Positions 14,207-21,261 of a stretch of 64,000 bases of DNA are shown here, piece by piece. Below the pieces are notes generated by a model. The model was not told where the DNA came from. It did not search any database and was given only the letters and a program-made list of their open reading frames with translations. The position numbers and the translations under genes are program-made. Numbering within the stretch: position 1 is the first letter of the stretch; every line of letters starts with the position of its first letter. The DNA is from an uncultured Alcaligenaceae bacterium (lineage in GTDB: Bacteria > Pseudomonadota > Gammaproteobacteria > Burkholderiales > Burkholderiaceae_B): assembly GCA_937908115.1 (NCBI GenBank), contig CALEQZ010000020.1, forward strand, positions 155,422-219,421, given 5' to 3'.

Positions 14207-14238
14207 TTGCAAGCATGGCTTCGAAGTCATGCTTGCAA
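14207..14238. promoter_or_regulatory. 32-bp palindrome upstream of the P63C gene, operator candidate
   Basis: Perfect 11-bp arms TTGCAAGCATG and CATGCTTGCAA around a centre that itself contains the palindrome CTTCGAAG. The 9-mer TGCAAGCAT inside it recurs at 14261-14269, with one mismatch at 14284-14292 over the start codon, and at 9362-9370 at the end of cro. A cluster of the same half-site in front of one gene suggests binding of a phage regulator. No T run follows, so it is not a terminator. Confidence 0.6.
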
Positions 14239-14291
14239 GAGGCTGCGCAATTGGTTAGCATGCAAGCATCTAACTGCAGAAAGGTGCTTGC

Positions 14292-15263
14292 ATGGATGCA
14301 TCAAAGAAGAAAGTGCCTGGTCGCGCACGCGGCGGCATTGCGGTGGCCGCGAAGCTGACTCCTGAGCAAAAAGCTGCCCGTGCTAGGAAGGCAGCGGCGG
14401 CCCGTTGGGGGTACAAGGCTATTCGCCGCGGTAACTTCAAGAAGGATTTTGGTATTGATGTCGACTGTTATGTCATCGACGACGCCAACAAGACCGCTGT
14501 CATCAGTCAAATCGGGATGGGCGCTGCACTAGGGCTTGCCCCACGTGGAAACGCGCTCCCTCGCTTCATCGGTGGCAAGGTTATGTCGGGCTACGTTGGC
14601 GCGCACATCATCGAAAAAATCCAAAATCCCCTTAAATTTCAATGGGATCCCGGTGGCGCGCACCCCCCCGTCGAAGTCCACGGCTATGACGTCACGCTCC
14701 TGGTTGACATCTGCAGGGCGATCATTCAAGCGGAGGCAGATGGGAAGCTCCAAAAGCAGCAGGAGCACGTGGCGAAAAGCGCCCGGATCATCCTTAGCGC
14801 CTCAGCGAAGGCTGGGATTAAGAACCTTGTCTACGCCCTTGCTGGCTATGACCAGACAAAAGAAGAGGTCATCGAGGCGTACAAGATGTACGTTCGGGAG
14901 GAGGCGAGAGAATACGAACGAGAGTTCACCCCAGAGCTCTATGAACAGTGGTACAGGCTCTATGGCCTACACAAGCCCGTTCGAGGCAGGCCGTGGGAGT
15001 TCCGATATTTGACGATCGATCACATATATAAGCCGCTAGCTAAGAGCGCTGGGAAGGTCTTCGAATTGGCCAAGCTGAACAAGGCCAACCACGGCGAAGC
15101 GAACGACAAGATTCACCAATTTCTATCAGAGATCGGCGTCAAGGCTTTACGCACGCAAATCGGCAAAATCACCGGCATTGCCATCGTGTCCGACACCCGG
15201 GAAGAGTACGAGCGCCACATAGCCGAGAAAGTGTTTGGCCAATCATCCCTCAAATTCGACTGA
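14292..15263 (+). CDS. P63C-domain phage protein
   Basis: 323 residues. The N-terminus has the basic segment KLTPEQKAARARKAAAARWG common in phage-borne P63C proteins. The P63C domain follows: RGNALPRFIGGKVMSGYVGA, VEVHGYDVTLLVDICRAIIQ, then QEHVAKSARIILSASAKAGI, YALAGYDQTKEEVIEAYKMY and FTPELYEQWYRLYGLH. Its biochemical role is not known. ATG 14292 has AAAGGTG upstream. The gene stands alone: a terminator on each side, its own operator-like region and flanking 18-bp repeats. This is typical of a moron, an independently transcribed cargo gene. Confidence 0.82.
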   Translation: MDASKKKVPGRARGGIAVAAKLTPEQKAARARKAAAARWGYKAIRRGNFKKDFGIDVDCYVIDDANKTAVISQIGMGAALGLAPRGNALPRFIGGKVMSGYVGAHIIEKIQNPLKFQWDPGGAHPPVEVHGYDVTLLVDICRAIIQAEADGKLQKQQEHVAKSARIILSASAKAGIKNLVYALAGYDQTKEEVIEAYKMYVREEAREYEREFTPELYEQWYRLYGLHKPVRGRPWEFRYLTIDHIYKPLAKSAGKVFELAKLNKANHGEANDKIHQFLSEIGVKALRTQIGKITGIAIVSDTREEYERHIAEKVFGQSSLKFD

Positions 15264-15306
15264 TTCGATCCCCCGGCCCTTCTCCGGATCTCCGTTTACG
15301 TCCTGC

Positions 15307-15331
15307 GGCCGCCATGAAGGCGGCCTTTTTT
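15307..15331 (+). terminator. Intrinsic terminator after the P63C gene
   Basis: Stem GGCCGCC/GGCGGCC with loop ATGAA, followed by TTTTTT. Confidence 0.88.
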
Positions 15332-15340
15332 CGATCTTCA

Positions 15341-15358
15341 CCTAGGGGTTTGCCCTAG
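15341..15358 (+). repeat. 18-bp repeat, right copy (flanks the P63C gene)
   Basis: Exact copy of 14140-14157 lying just after the P63C terminator. About 40 bp downstream comes the operator copy at 15396, just as the left copy is followed by the palindrome at 14207. Confidence 0.85.
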
Positions 15359-15395
15359 TGTGGCCGGATTCCCACACCCCGCGACACTAGTTTTT

Positions 15396-15417
15396 CTTGC
15401 ATGCTAGATTTTCTTGT
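15396..15417. promoter_or_regulatory. Left operator (OL) with early-left promoter region
   Basis: Exact reverse complement of 9633-9654 in the cI-cro region (22 identical bases). It stands at the head of the plus-strand operon that ends with the integrase. A candidate promoter is GCGACA (15381-15386), 18-bp spacer, TAGATT (15405-15410), which would be covered by repressor. The promoter is tentative; the repeat is certain. Confidence 0.7.
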
Positions 15418-15777
15418 GGCAAGATTCATTCACCGACGCACGACGCGCCTAGCCCCAAGGGGCAGCGCAGTAGGCGTCACCCCCGACAGGGGCGCAGCCG
15501 GGAGACCAACCGGCGACATGCGGGCAGCCCAGCCGACGGGCAGATGCAGCACCCGTGCTGCGAAAAATCGCGGGGAGCCGTGGAGGGACCGACCGGGCAG
15601 GCGGACAAGACGGCAGCCAGGGACTCTAGCCAGCCCTGGCAGGAGCCACGAGCCGGGGTTGCCCGGGAACAGCGTGGCGATTCATCCGCCAGCCCGTTCA
15701 TCGAGCGCTGGCTGACGGATGGAATCCATCTGTGATCCCTATAGCGCCCGGCCACCATCACCCAACAGGAGGCCAAC
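15418..15777 (+). other. Long untranslated leader of the early-left operon
   Basis: No convincing gene in 360 bp: the open frames here are Arg/Pro/Gly-rich with low-complexity composition and lack ribosome sites. Several short hairpins can form, e.g. GCAGCAC/GTGCTGC, CCCC-GACA-GGGG and CCGG/CCGG. A structured leader could act in antitermination (nut or put type), but no known site is recognised. Confidence 0.4.
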
Positions 15778-15990
15778 ATGGATACCCAATCGCCGAGCCG
15801 GAAAATCGTTGCCGGAGACTTCATGAGCTCGATTTGGTCCGAGCCCGAAGGACTATATGCAGGACGCCGCGAAGACGATCGCCGATTCTGGATGGCCTGG
15901 CAACATCCGTCGGTAGATCCGTCCATGATCGTCCGAGGCGTCATCAACGACTACGGCGACCTGGTCGAGACCGCTCGGCAAGCACCTTAG
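15778..15990 (+). CDS. Small phage protein of unknown function (70 aa)
   Basis: First gene of the early-left operon, with a strong AGGAGG site before ATG 15778. The product (MDTQSPSRKIVAGDFMSSIW..., RRFWMAWQHPSVDPSMIVRG) is soluble and unrecognised. Small proteins at this place in lambdoid phages are often host-takeover or antirestriction factors; no specific evidence here. Confidence 0.6.
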   Translation: MDTQSPSRKIVAGDFMSSIWSEPEGLYAGRREDDRRFWMAWQHPSVDPSMIVRGVINDYGDLVETARQAP

Positions 15991-16002
15991 ACACCCTCAG
16001 TC

Positions 16003-16133
16003 AGCACCCTCAAGCCGACCTACCCCGCGATGGCGGGTTAGCGCCGTCATCTTTCCTTCTCAACCCTTGTTCCAACACGTGACTCCCTCTGGGCTGCTTC
16101 ATGCCCACCGGGGTGGGTCGCCTTGAGGGTGCT
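16003..16133 (+). other. Intergenic region closed by a 12-bp inverted repeat; candidate structured RNA
   Basis: AGCACCCTCAAG (16003-16014) and CTTGAGGGTGCT (16122-16133) are exact inverted repeats 107 bp apart. Inside, shorter hairpins can form, for example CCCGC-GATG-GCGGG and CCCACC/GGTGGG. The segment lies between two small genes and ends 21 bp before the next ATG. There is no ORF. Confidence 0.4.
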
Positions 16134-16154
16134 GCAATCGATTGGAGCCACAAC

Positions 16155-16481
16155 ATGGCCGTCTACACCGATTCCATGCCCTGGCTTGCGTATCCAGGGC
16201 CAGGCGACACAGACCCGCCAGACGTCCCCGAGCCGGAACCGATCTCGGCAGACGACGCAGTCCGCATGACTCTGGATGTGCTGACCGGACGCCGGAAAGA
16301 GGCATTCGGCTACCAGCAGGGTGAACTGGCTGAGTTCCTTTTTGATGACCTGCTGAATCAAGACCTGGCGAACATCTCGACCACGATCTTGATCGCTCTG
16401 CTAGACCCGGATAGCGAATCGGCGCAGTTCACCCGATCGCTGCTACGGGAAATCTGTAGGCGGAGAGCCAACGATGAGTAG
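16155..16481 (+). CDS. Phage protein of unknown function (108 aa)
   Basis: ATG 16155 has GGAG at good spacing; the frame is open further left but without a better start. An acidic, Pro-rich N-terminus (YPGPGDTDPPDVPEPEPISA) precedes a helical domain (MTLDVLTGRRKEAFGYQQGE, LAEFLFDDLLNQDLANISTT). Unrecognised. It overlaps the next small gene by 8 bp. Confidence 0.6.
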   Translation: MAVYTDSMPWLAYPGPGDTDPPDVPEPEPISADDAVRMTLDVLTGRRKEAFGYQQGELAEFLFDDLLNQDLANISTTILIALLDPDSESAQFTRSLLREICRRRANDE

Positions 16482-16575
16482 CGTCCTCATATTCGCGATC
16501 GCCGGCCTGGCAGCTGCCTACCCACTGGCACTGCTAGGCGACTACGTCATGACCCAACTACGGAGCGAGCCATGA
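16474..16575 (+). CDS. Tiny membrane protein (33 aa)
   Basis: MSSVLIFAIAGLAAAYPLAL plus 13 residues: one membrane helix and a short polar tail. It overlaps the previous gene by 8 bp and the next by four (ATGA), so coupling on both sides argues that it is translated. No function is recognised. Confidence 0.5.
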   Translation: MSSVLIFAIAGLAAAYPLALLGDYVMTQLRSEP

Positions 16576-16802
16576 GCCCGAATTCCCTTCTGATCCTGGT
16601 CGTCTGCGTGGCTGCTGCCCTCGGGATCGTCGCCCAGTGGCCTTGGGATCCCCCGCGCAGCCGGGTACTCCGGTTCTTGCGGGTCCATGCCGAGACGGCC
16701 CTGTATGCCCTGATTTTTGTCTTTTCGCTTGCCGTGCTTGGCCCGACGCTGGACAAGGCTGCAGAAGACCGGCATGCAATGGTGGCGCAGCTAACCGATT
16801 AG
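16572..16802 (+). CDS. Small two-helix membrane protein (76 aa)
   Basis: Two hydrophobic segments (LLILVVCVAAALGIVAQW, about 6-23, and ALYALIFVFSLAVLG, about 44-58) with a charged loop between them. ATGA overlap with the tiny membrane protein. Function unknown; an early-operon membrane pair could serve superinfection exclusion, but this is a guess from topology only. Confidence 0.6.
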   Translation: MSPNSLLILVVCVAAALGIVAQWPWDPPRSRVLRFLRVHAETALYALIFVFSLAVLGPTLDKAAEDRHAMVAQLTD

Positions 16803-16811
16803 GACACAACC

Positions 16812-17603
16812 ATGAACGCGATAGTCGAAGCTGGACGGACTCAGATCATGTCGGCAGACCAGATGCGCGAGCGCATCAATGCCGTCCAGAAAGTCATGCA
16901 AGCCGTGATGAAGGAAGACACCCATTACGGCAAGATCCCAGGCACCCAAAAGCCTACCCTCTACAAGGCGGGCTCGGAAGTGCTTCTGACCACCTTCCAC
17001 ATGGGCCTGCGCCTTGAGGTGGAAGATCTGTCGAGCGCCGACGAGATCCGCTATCGGGTCAAGGCCGTCGGATTCCACCAGCCGACTGGCACCATCGTCG
17101 GCGAAGGCATCGGCGAGTGCTCGACCAACGAGGAAAAATACAAGTGGCGAACTGCCGTATGCGACGAGGAATGGGATGCTTACCCTGAATCCCGCCGTCG
17201 GGTGAAGTTCGTCAAGAGCTGGAACAAGCGAGGCGGCGGCTACACGATCTTGCAGATCAAACAGGTGCGCACCGAGCCGGCAGATCTGGCCAATACCGTC
17301 CTGAAGATGGCCAAGAAGCGGGCTCAAATCGACTTCACCCTGACCGCCCTGGGCGCGTCTGACATCTTCACGCAGGACATTGAAGATCTGCCGGAAGAAC
17401 TGCGCGGTGCCGCCGACGAGGAAGGCAACCCGATCCAGCCCGGTGCCCCGCTGGAGCATCCCGCTATGAAGGAAGCTCAGACGGTCCAGGATCTGGCAAA
17501 GGTCATGAACACGCTCAAGGCTGAAGAGCGCAAGAAGTACCTGCCCTACTTCCAGCAGCGCATGGCTGAGCTCAAGGGAGGCGAGGATGGAGCAGCGCAG
17601 TGA
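16812..17603 (+). CDS. Candidate phage single-strand annealing protein (family not identified)
   Basis: 263 residues, overlapping the exonuclease by 17 bp and followed by SSB, the position of a recombinase in exo/annealing modules. Conserved-looking features are EDTHYGKIPGTQKPTLYKAG, a central GTIVGEGIGECSTNEEKYKW and ADLANTVLKMAKKRAQIDFT, a pattern I recall from phage proteins encoded beside YqaJ nucleases. It is not clearly RecT, Erf, Redbeta or Sak by eye, so the function is inferred from context. Confidence 0.6.
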   Translation: MNAIVEAGRTQIMSADQMRERINAVQKVMQAVMKEDTHYGKIPGTQKPTLYKAGSEVLLTTFHMGLRLEVEDLSSADEIRYRVKAVGFHQPTGTIVGEGIGECSTNEEKYKWRTAVCDEEWDAYPESRRRVKFVKSWNKRGGGYTILQIKQVRTEPADLANTVLKMAKKRAQIDFTLTALGASDIFTQDIEDLPEELRGAADEEGNPIQPGAPLEHPAMKEAQTVQDLAKVMNTLKAEERKKYLPYFQQRMAELKGGEDGAAQ

Positions 17604-18195
17604 TGAGTGGTTTTCTGCCCGAGCCGGCAAGGCGACCGCCAGCAACTTCCGGCGCATCCTCGCCAAGATCAAGTCCGGAGAAGCTGCCGACCGGCGCAAC
17701 TACCGGGCCCAACTTGTGGTCGAGCGCCTGACCGGCAAGGCTGACGAGGGATACGAAAACGCCGCCATGCGTTGGGGCACCGAGCAGGAGCCGTTTGCAA
17801 GGATCGCCTACATCGCGGCCACCGGTGCAAACGTTGAAGAAGTCGGCTTTATCCAGCACCCGCAGCTTATGGCCGGGTGCTCGCCGGATGGCCTGATCGG
17901 CGAGGAAGGCGGCTTGGAGATCAAGTGCCCGACCAAGGCAACTCACCTTGACACCCTCAAGGCACAGGCAATGCCCGCCGAGCACATGCCCCAGGTCCAG
18001 GGCTGCATGTGGATCACCGGACGAAAATGGTGGGACTTCGTGAGCTACCACCCGGAGTTTCCTGAGCACTTGCAGCTTTTCATCGTCCGCATAGAGCGTG
18101 ACGAGCAGTACATCGCGGGCCTCGAAAAAGAGGTCCGTGCCTTCCTCAAATCCGTGGATGACGAAATGGAGGCGGTCAGCCGGCTGGCCGCGTGA
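17587..18195 (+). CDS. YqaJ/lambda-exonuclease family recombination nuclease
   Basis: Processes double-strand ends to single strands for annealing. In 202 residues: EQRSDEWFSARAGKATASNF (family start), MRWGTEQEPFARIAYIAATG, the active site LMAGCSPDGLIGEEGGLEIK (D...E-x-K) and PQVQGCMWITGRKWWDFVSY. Length and motif order are standard. It overlaps the putative annealing protein upstream and the SSB gene downstream (GTGA). Confidence 0.92.
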   Translation: MEQRSDEWFSARAGKATASNFRRILAKIKSGEAADRRNYRAQLVVERLTGKADEGYENAAMRWGTEQEPFARIAYIAATGANVEEVGFIQHPQLMAGCSPDGLIGEEGGLEIKCPTKATHLDTLKAQAMPAEHMPQVQGCMWITGRKWWDFVSYHPEFPEHLQLFIVRIERDEQYIAGLEKEVRAFLKSVDDEMEAVSRLAA

Positions 18196-18197
18196 CT

Positions 18198-18638
18198 ATG
18201 GCATCTGTAAACAAGTGGATTGGTATCGGGAACCTTGGTCGCGACCCTGAGCTGCGCTATTCGGCAGACGGGACGGCCGTTTGCTCCGTGTCCATCGCCT
18301 GCACGAACAGCTGGAAAGACAAGGCCACGGGCGATCGCAAGGAAGAAACCGAGTGGGTGCGGGTCGTCTTCTACGGCAAGCTGGCAGAAATCGCCGGCGA
18401 ATACCTGCGCAAGGGCCGCTCGGTCTACGTCGAAGGGCGCCTGAAGACGCGCAAGTGGCAGGACAAGGAAGGCAACGCCCGCCAGGTGACCGAAGTGATC
18501 GCCGAGCAGATGCAAATGCTCGGCAATCGTGACGAAGGATCCGAACGCCCGAAGGTCAACGACTACAAGCGGGCCAAGGATGGCGCAGCACCACAGCCTA
18601 CTAGGCTGGCAGAGATGGACGACGATGTCCCGTTTTGA
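18198..18638 (+). CDS. ssb: Single-stranded DNA-binding protein
   Basis: OB-fold SSB of 146 residues. The N-terminal MASVNKWIGIGNLGRDPELR, then TEWVRVVFYGKLAEIAGEYL and VYVEGRLKTRKWQDKEGNAR are classical. The tail ends DDDVPF, the acidic tip that docks partner proteins. Start at ATG 18198; a GTG at 18192 overlaps the exonuclease stop and would add two residues. It protects single strands made by the exonuclease next door. Confidence 0.95.
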   Translation: MASVNKWIGIGNLGRDPELRYSADGTAVCSVSIACTNSWKDKATGDRKEETEWVRVVFYGKLAEIAGEYLRKGRSVYVEGRLKTRKWQDKEGNARQVTEVIAEQMQMLGNRDEGSERPKVNDYKRAKDGAAPQPTRLAEMDDDVPF

Positions 18639-18665
18639 CTCCCCGGCAGCTCACCTTAACCAAAT

Positions 18666-18688
18666 GCAGCCCTACTTAGGTGGGCTGC
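18666..18688. terminator. Hairpin between convergent ssb and zinc-ribbon genes
   Basis: Stem GCAGCCC/GGGCTGC with a 9-base loop. On the plus strand it is followed only by CTCTTAACC, so termination may be weak. Its place between convergent genes suggests a bidirectional terminator. Confidence 0.4.
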
Positions 18689-18691
18689 CTC

Positions 18692-19126
18692 TTAACCTGG
18701 CGGAAGGCCCTTAGCGTGGGCAGCGCCCAGCTCTAGAGCGTCTGCCAGCGCTTCGTAATGCGTCTTGTGCCCTTTGCTCACTACACCAGGGCTGTGCACG
18801 ATGCGCGCATTTCCACTGGCGTCCACCAGTCGAATTTCGTAAGTCGCGTCGAACAACTCCGATCCGTCGCTTACGAATGCCTCACCGTCCACCAAGTAAC
18901 CATTGACGTTGATAGGCGTCCTTACCGTCGCCTGCCATTGGTCGGCGAATTCGCTTTTGCTTGTGTGACGTCTCATCCACGTTCCGCAACCTCTACACCG
19001 ATATGTCTCCATCGTTGGGCCGGACGCCCGGATTGGGTCCGCCACACACTGCAGGTCTAGATCGTCATGTGGGCGAGCTTCGTAGGGTTGTCCGTTCAAC
19101 GACAAGCAATTGCTGCAGATCTTCAC
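18692..19126 (-). CDS. Zinc-ribbon protein encoded against the operon direction
   Basis: 144 residues from GTG 19126 (GAGGGAG upstream). Cys pairs CSNC (residues 4-7) and CRGC (about 44-47) frame a zinc ribbon (YRCRGCGTWMRRHTSKSEFA). The C-terminal half has strands LVDGEAFVSDGSELFDATYE and IRLVDASGNARIVHSPG. It is the only minus-strand gene inside the plus-strand early-left operon, so it needs its own promoter and is a candidate cargo gene. Function unknown. Confidence 0.65.
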   Translation of the reverse strand: MKICSNCLSLNGQPYEARPHDDLDLQCVADPIRASGPTMETYRCRGCGTWMRRHTSKSEFADQWQATVRTPINVNGYLVDGEAFVSDGSELFDATYEIRLVDASGNARIVHSPGVVSKGHKTHYEALADALELGAAHAKGLPPG

Positions 19127-19186
19127 GTCGGCTCCCTCGCGAGTTGCATGTGCGCCAATCGTACCCCATCCCCCAGGAGTTTCACC

Positions 19187-19627
19187 ATGACAGTTAACAC
19201 GCAAGAGCTCAGGGAAGCATTAGCCGCCCTGAATGCCGAAGCCGGCATCGACGCTTGGTGCGACATGGGTGATGACATTTATGAGAATGCCCCAGATGGA
19301 GTATCGCCTATCCCTGAAACGGATCAGCGATTCATCGTCCAGGCCAACCCTGCCACCGTATCCGCCCTTCTCGACGAGATAGACGCCCTACGCGCAGAGC
19401 TACAGGCGCGGCAGTGGCAGCCTATTGAGACGGCTCCACACGAGACCCTTGTCGTCCTCGGCTGGTACGAAAGTGGAGTGTTTAAGCAAGAAATAGCCTT
19501 GGCATCGGCAGGCGAACGCTACCCGGATGGATATAGCAATAGATGGTGGCACGGCCGCGCAACCCACTGGCAGCCCCTACCCGCCCCGCCAGCCGACGCC
19601 GCCATGAGCAAGGAGGGCAAGCAATGA
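19187..19627 (+). CDS. DUF551-domain phage protein
   Basis: 146 residues from ATG 19187 (AGGAG upstream). The N-terminal helical half (TQELREALAALNAEAG..., VSALLDEIDALRAELQA) leads to the DUF551 core WQPIETAPHETLVVLGWYES and WWHGRATHWQPLPAPP. DUF551 is widespread in phage early operons and has no known function. ATGA overlap with the next gene. Confidence 0.8.
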   Translation: MTVNTQELREALAALNAEAGIDAWCDMGDDIYENAPDGVSPIPETDQRFIVQANPATVSALLDEIDALRAELQARQWQPIETAPHETLVVLGWYESGVFKQEIALASAGERYPDGYSNRWWHGRATHWQPLPAPPADAAMSKEGKQ

Positions 19628-19884
19628 ACGACAAGCACATCAACGACGGCGGGCCAGCGTTTCCGCTGAAAGAGCCTGTGTCTAGCGACGCGCCTGGCAT
19701 GTCCCTGCGCGACTACTTCGCTGCGAAGGCGATGCAAGGGCTACTCGCCAACCCCGGCGGCCCGATTCAGGCAAACGGCATGAGCGGGTGGAACTGGTGC
19801 AATTGCACCGCAGAGGATGTGGCCGATTTTGCTTGGCATGTCGCCGACGCCATGATCAAGGCGCGGAGGGGGATCAATGACTGA
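19624..19884 (+). CDS. Conserved phage protein of unknown function (86 aa)
   Basis: The segments NDGGPAFPLKEP, GMSLRDYFAAKAMQGLLANP and DVADFAWHVADAMIKAR are typical of a small protein common in phages of Gram-negative hosts. ATGA overlap with the gene before and an 8-bp overlap with the gene after. No known role. Confidence 0.75.
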   Translation: MNDKHINDGGPAFPLKEPVSSDAPGMSLRDYFAAKAMQGLLANPGGPIQANGMSGWNWCNCTAEDVADFAWHVADAMIKARRGIND

Positions 19885-20176
19885 CCGCTACGCACGAATC
19901 CGCGAGGCGCTGCTGGAGGAGCGGGACGCGCAGCAGGCAGAGATCGAGCGGCTGCACGAACAGTTGCGCCTCGCGACCGTTGATCAAGCTACCGCGGAGG
20001 CCGAAGCGAACGACGCACACGCTGAGAACAAGCGGCTGGCGGAGGCGCTGGAGTGCATGATCATCGGAGCCTGCGCAGTAGCAGTCCCGCACAATGGCGA
20101 ACGAGCTGTATTGCAAGATGCAGTAAACATCGCCCGAGCCGCCCTCGCCGCCTACCGCAAGGGAGGTAAGCAATGA
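19877..20176 (+). CDS. Coiled-coil phage protein (99 aa)
   Basis: Residues 1-60 form a long charged coiled coil (EERDAQQAEIERLHEQLRLA, ATAEAEANDAHAENKRLAEA if read through). The C-terminus is a helical AALAAYRKGGKQ end shared with its neighbours. ATGA overlap with the dUTPase ORF. Function unknown. Confidence 0.65.
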   Translation: MTDRYARIREALLEERDAQQAEIERLHEQLRLATVDQATAEAEANDAHAENKRLAEALECMIIGACAVAVPHNGERAVLQDAVNIARAALAAYRKGGKQ

Positions 20177-20808
20177 CTGACCGCCAAAGCACACACGGCC
20201 ACGACTGTTGGGGCTGGGGGCCGAAGCACTACGAGTGCGCGGTGAGGGAGATCAAGGCGCTGCGTAAGATGCACCAAGACGCCTACCAGCAAGGGCTAGA
20301 GGCCGGGTTTAGGATTCAAGAAGTCAAGCGCCAGGATGACGCACGGCTGGCCCGCGCAGGAGGGCGAGCAATGATCCCACTGAAGCTCAAACGACTGCAT
20401 CCCGACGCCATCATCCCGCGCTACGCCACGGCCGGCGCTGCGTGTCTGGACCTGCACACCATCAGCGCTGACACGGTAGCGCCGGGCATGGCGTGTGAGA
20501 TCCGTACCGGACTGGCCGTCGAGCTACCGGCCAGTCACGTCATGCTGGTCTACAGCCGCAGCGGACACGGCTTCCGATACGGCGTGCGGTTGGCGAACTG
20601 CACCGGCGTCATCGACAGCGATTACCGGGGCGAAATCATCGTCAAACTGCGCAATGATGGCACCGCCCCGCTACAAGTTGAGAAAGGCGACCGGATCGCC
20701 CAGGCGATGGTCCTGCCAGTGCCGTCCGTGGAGTTGATCGAGGCCGACGAGTTGTCGACGACCGAGCGCGGCGCAGGCGGCTTTGGGTCGACGGGAGACG
20801 GGGGATGA
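20173..20808 (+). CDS. dut: dUTPase with an extra N-terminal phage domain (possible dual start)
   Basis: Residues 67-211 are a complete trimeric dUTPase, which hydrolyses dUTP and keeps uracil out of DNA: motif 1 AGAACLDLHT, motif 2 YSRSGHG, motif 3 GVIDSDYRGEI, motif 4 GDRIAQAMV, motif 5 RGAGGFGSTG. Residues 1-66 (HDCWGWGPKHYECAVREIKA) look like a separate small phage protein fused in frame. At 20371 there is an internal ATG (MIPLKLKRLHPD) behind a strong AGGAGG, so free dUTPase is probably also, or mainly, made. ATGA overlap on both ends. Confidence 0.9.
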   Translation: MTDRQSTHGHDCWGWGPKHYECAVREIKALRKMHQDAYQQGLEAGFRIQEVKRQDDARLARAGGRAMIPLKLKRLHPDAIIPRYATAGAACLDLHTISADTVAPGMACEIRTGLAVELPASHVMLVYSRSGHGFRYGVRLANCTGVIDSDYRGEIIVKLRNDGTAPLQVEKGDRIAQAMVLPVPSVELIEADELSTTERGAGGFGSTGDGG

Positions 20809-20999
20809 TCCACCTCCCCTACTCCTACACCGACGCCCAAGGCCGCGTCTGGCACCCGTATGCCATCGAATTTGACACCCCAGATGGGACATTTAGCACG
20901 TACATCTACGCCATCAGCGACGAGCACGCGCAGATGATGTGCGCCGACCTGCGGGAGTCCGCCAGGGTGACTGGGCAGGTAATAGCTCAGCTTTCATGA
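20805..20999 (+). CDS. Small phage protein of unknown function (64 aa)
   Basis: ATGA overlap with dut. The sequence (MIHLPYSYTDAQGRVWHPYA, IEFDTPDGTFSTYIYAISDE) suggests a small beta-rich domain with a C-terminal helix. Similar short proteins occur in phage early operons; function unknown. Confidence 0.65.
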   Translation: MIHLPYSYTDAQGRVWHPYAIEFDTPDGTFSTYIYAISDEHAQMMCADLRESARVTGQVIAQLS

Positions 21000-21039
21000 G
21001 GGCCTATCTAGCCACAATCGAATTCAGTCTGGAGGTGCA

Positions 21040-21261
21040 ATGCTGACCTTAACGGACGAGGAAATTGAGGAAATCACCCGCCGAAAGAGACCATCTGCCC
21101 AAGCGCGAGAGCTTAAGGCCCTGGGGATCCGCTTCCAGGTCAGGTCTGACGGCACCTTGCTGGTCTATCGACACGCAATTGACCGGGGCCGAATCGATAC
21201 AATGGCAGCCCCTGAGCCGCGATTGAGGTTACGCAATGGGCCGTCGGCGCAAATCCGGTAA
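21040..21261 (+). CDS. DUF4224-domain protein before integrase
   Basis: 73 residues. LTLTDEEIEEITRRKRPSAQ and ARELKALGIRFQVRSDGTLL are the DUF4224 pattern, a small domain that nearly always sits directly before a phage integrase. It could serve as an excisionase-like directionality factor, which is not shown. It overlaps the integrase gene by 26 bp. ATG 21040 has GGAGG upstream. Confidence 0.8.
   Translation: MLTLTDEEIEEITRRKRPSAQARELKALGIRFQVRSDGTLLVYRHAIDRGRIDTMAAPEPRLRLRNGPSAQIR

Noticed and set aside
15397..15735. Open frames of 104-112 codons in the early-left leader
   Set aside because: Arg/Pro/Gly-rich, no ribosome site, and overlapping frames open on both strands; treated as non-coding.
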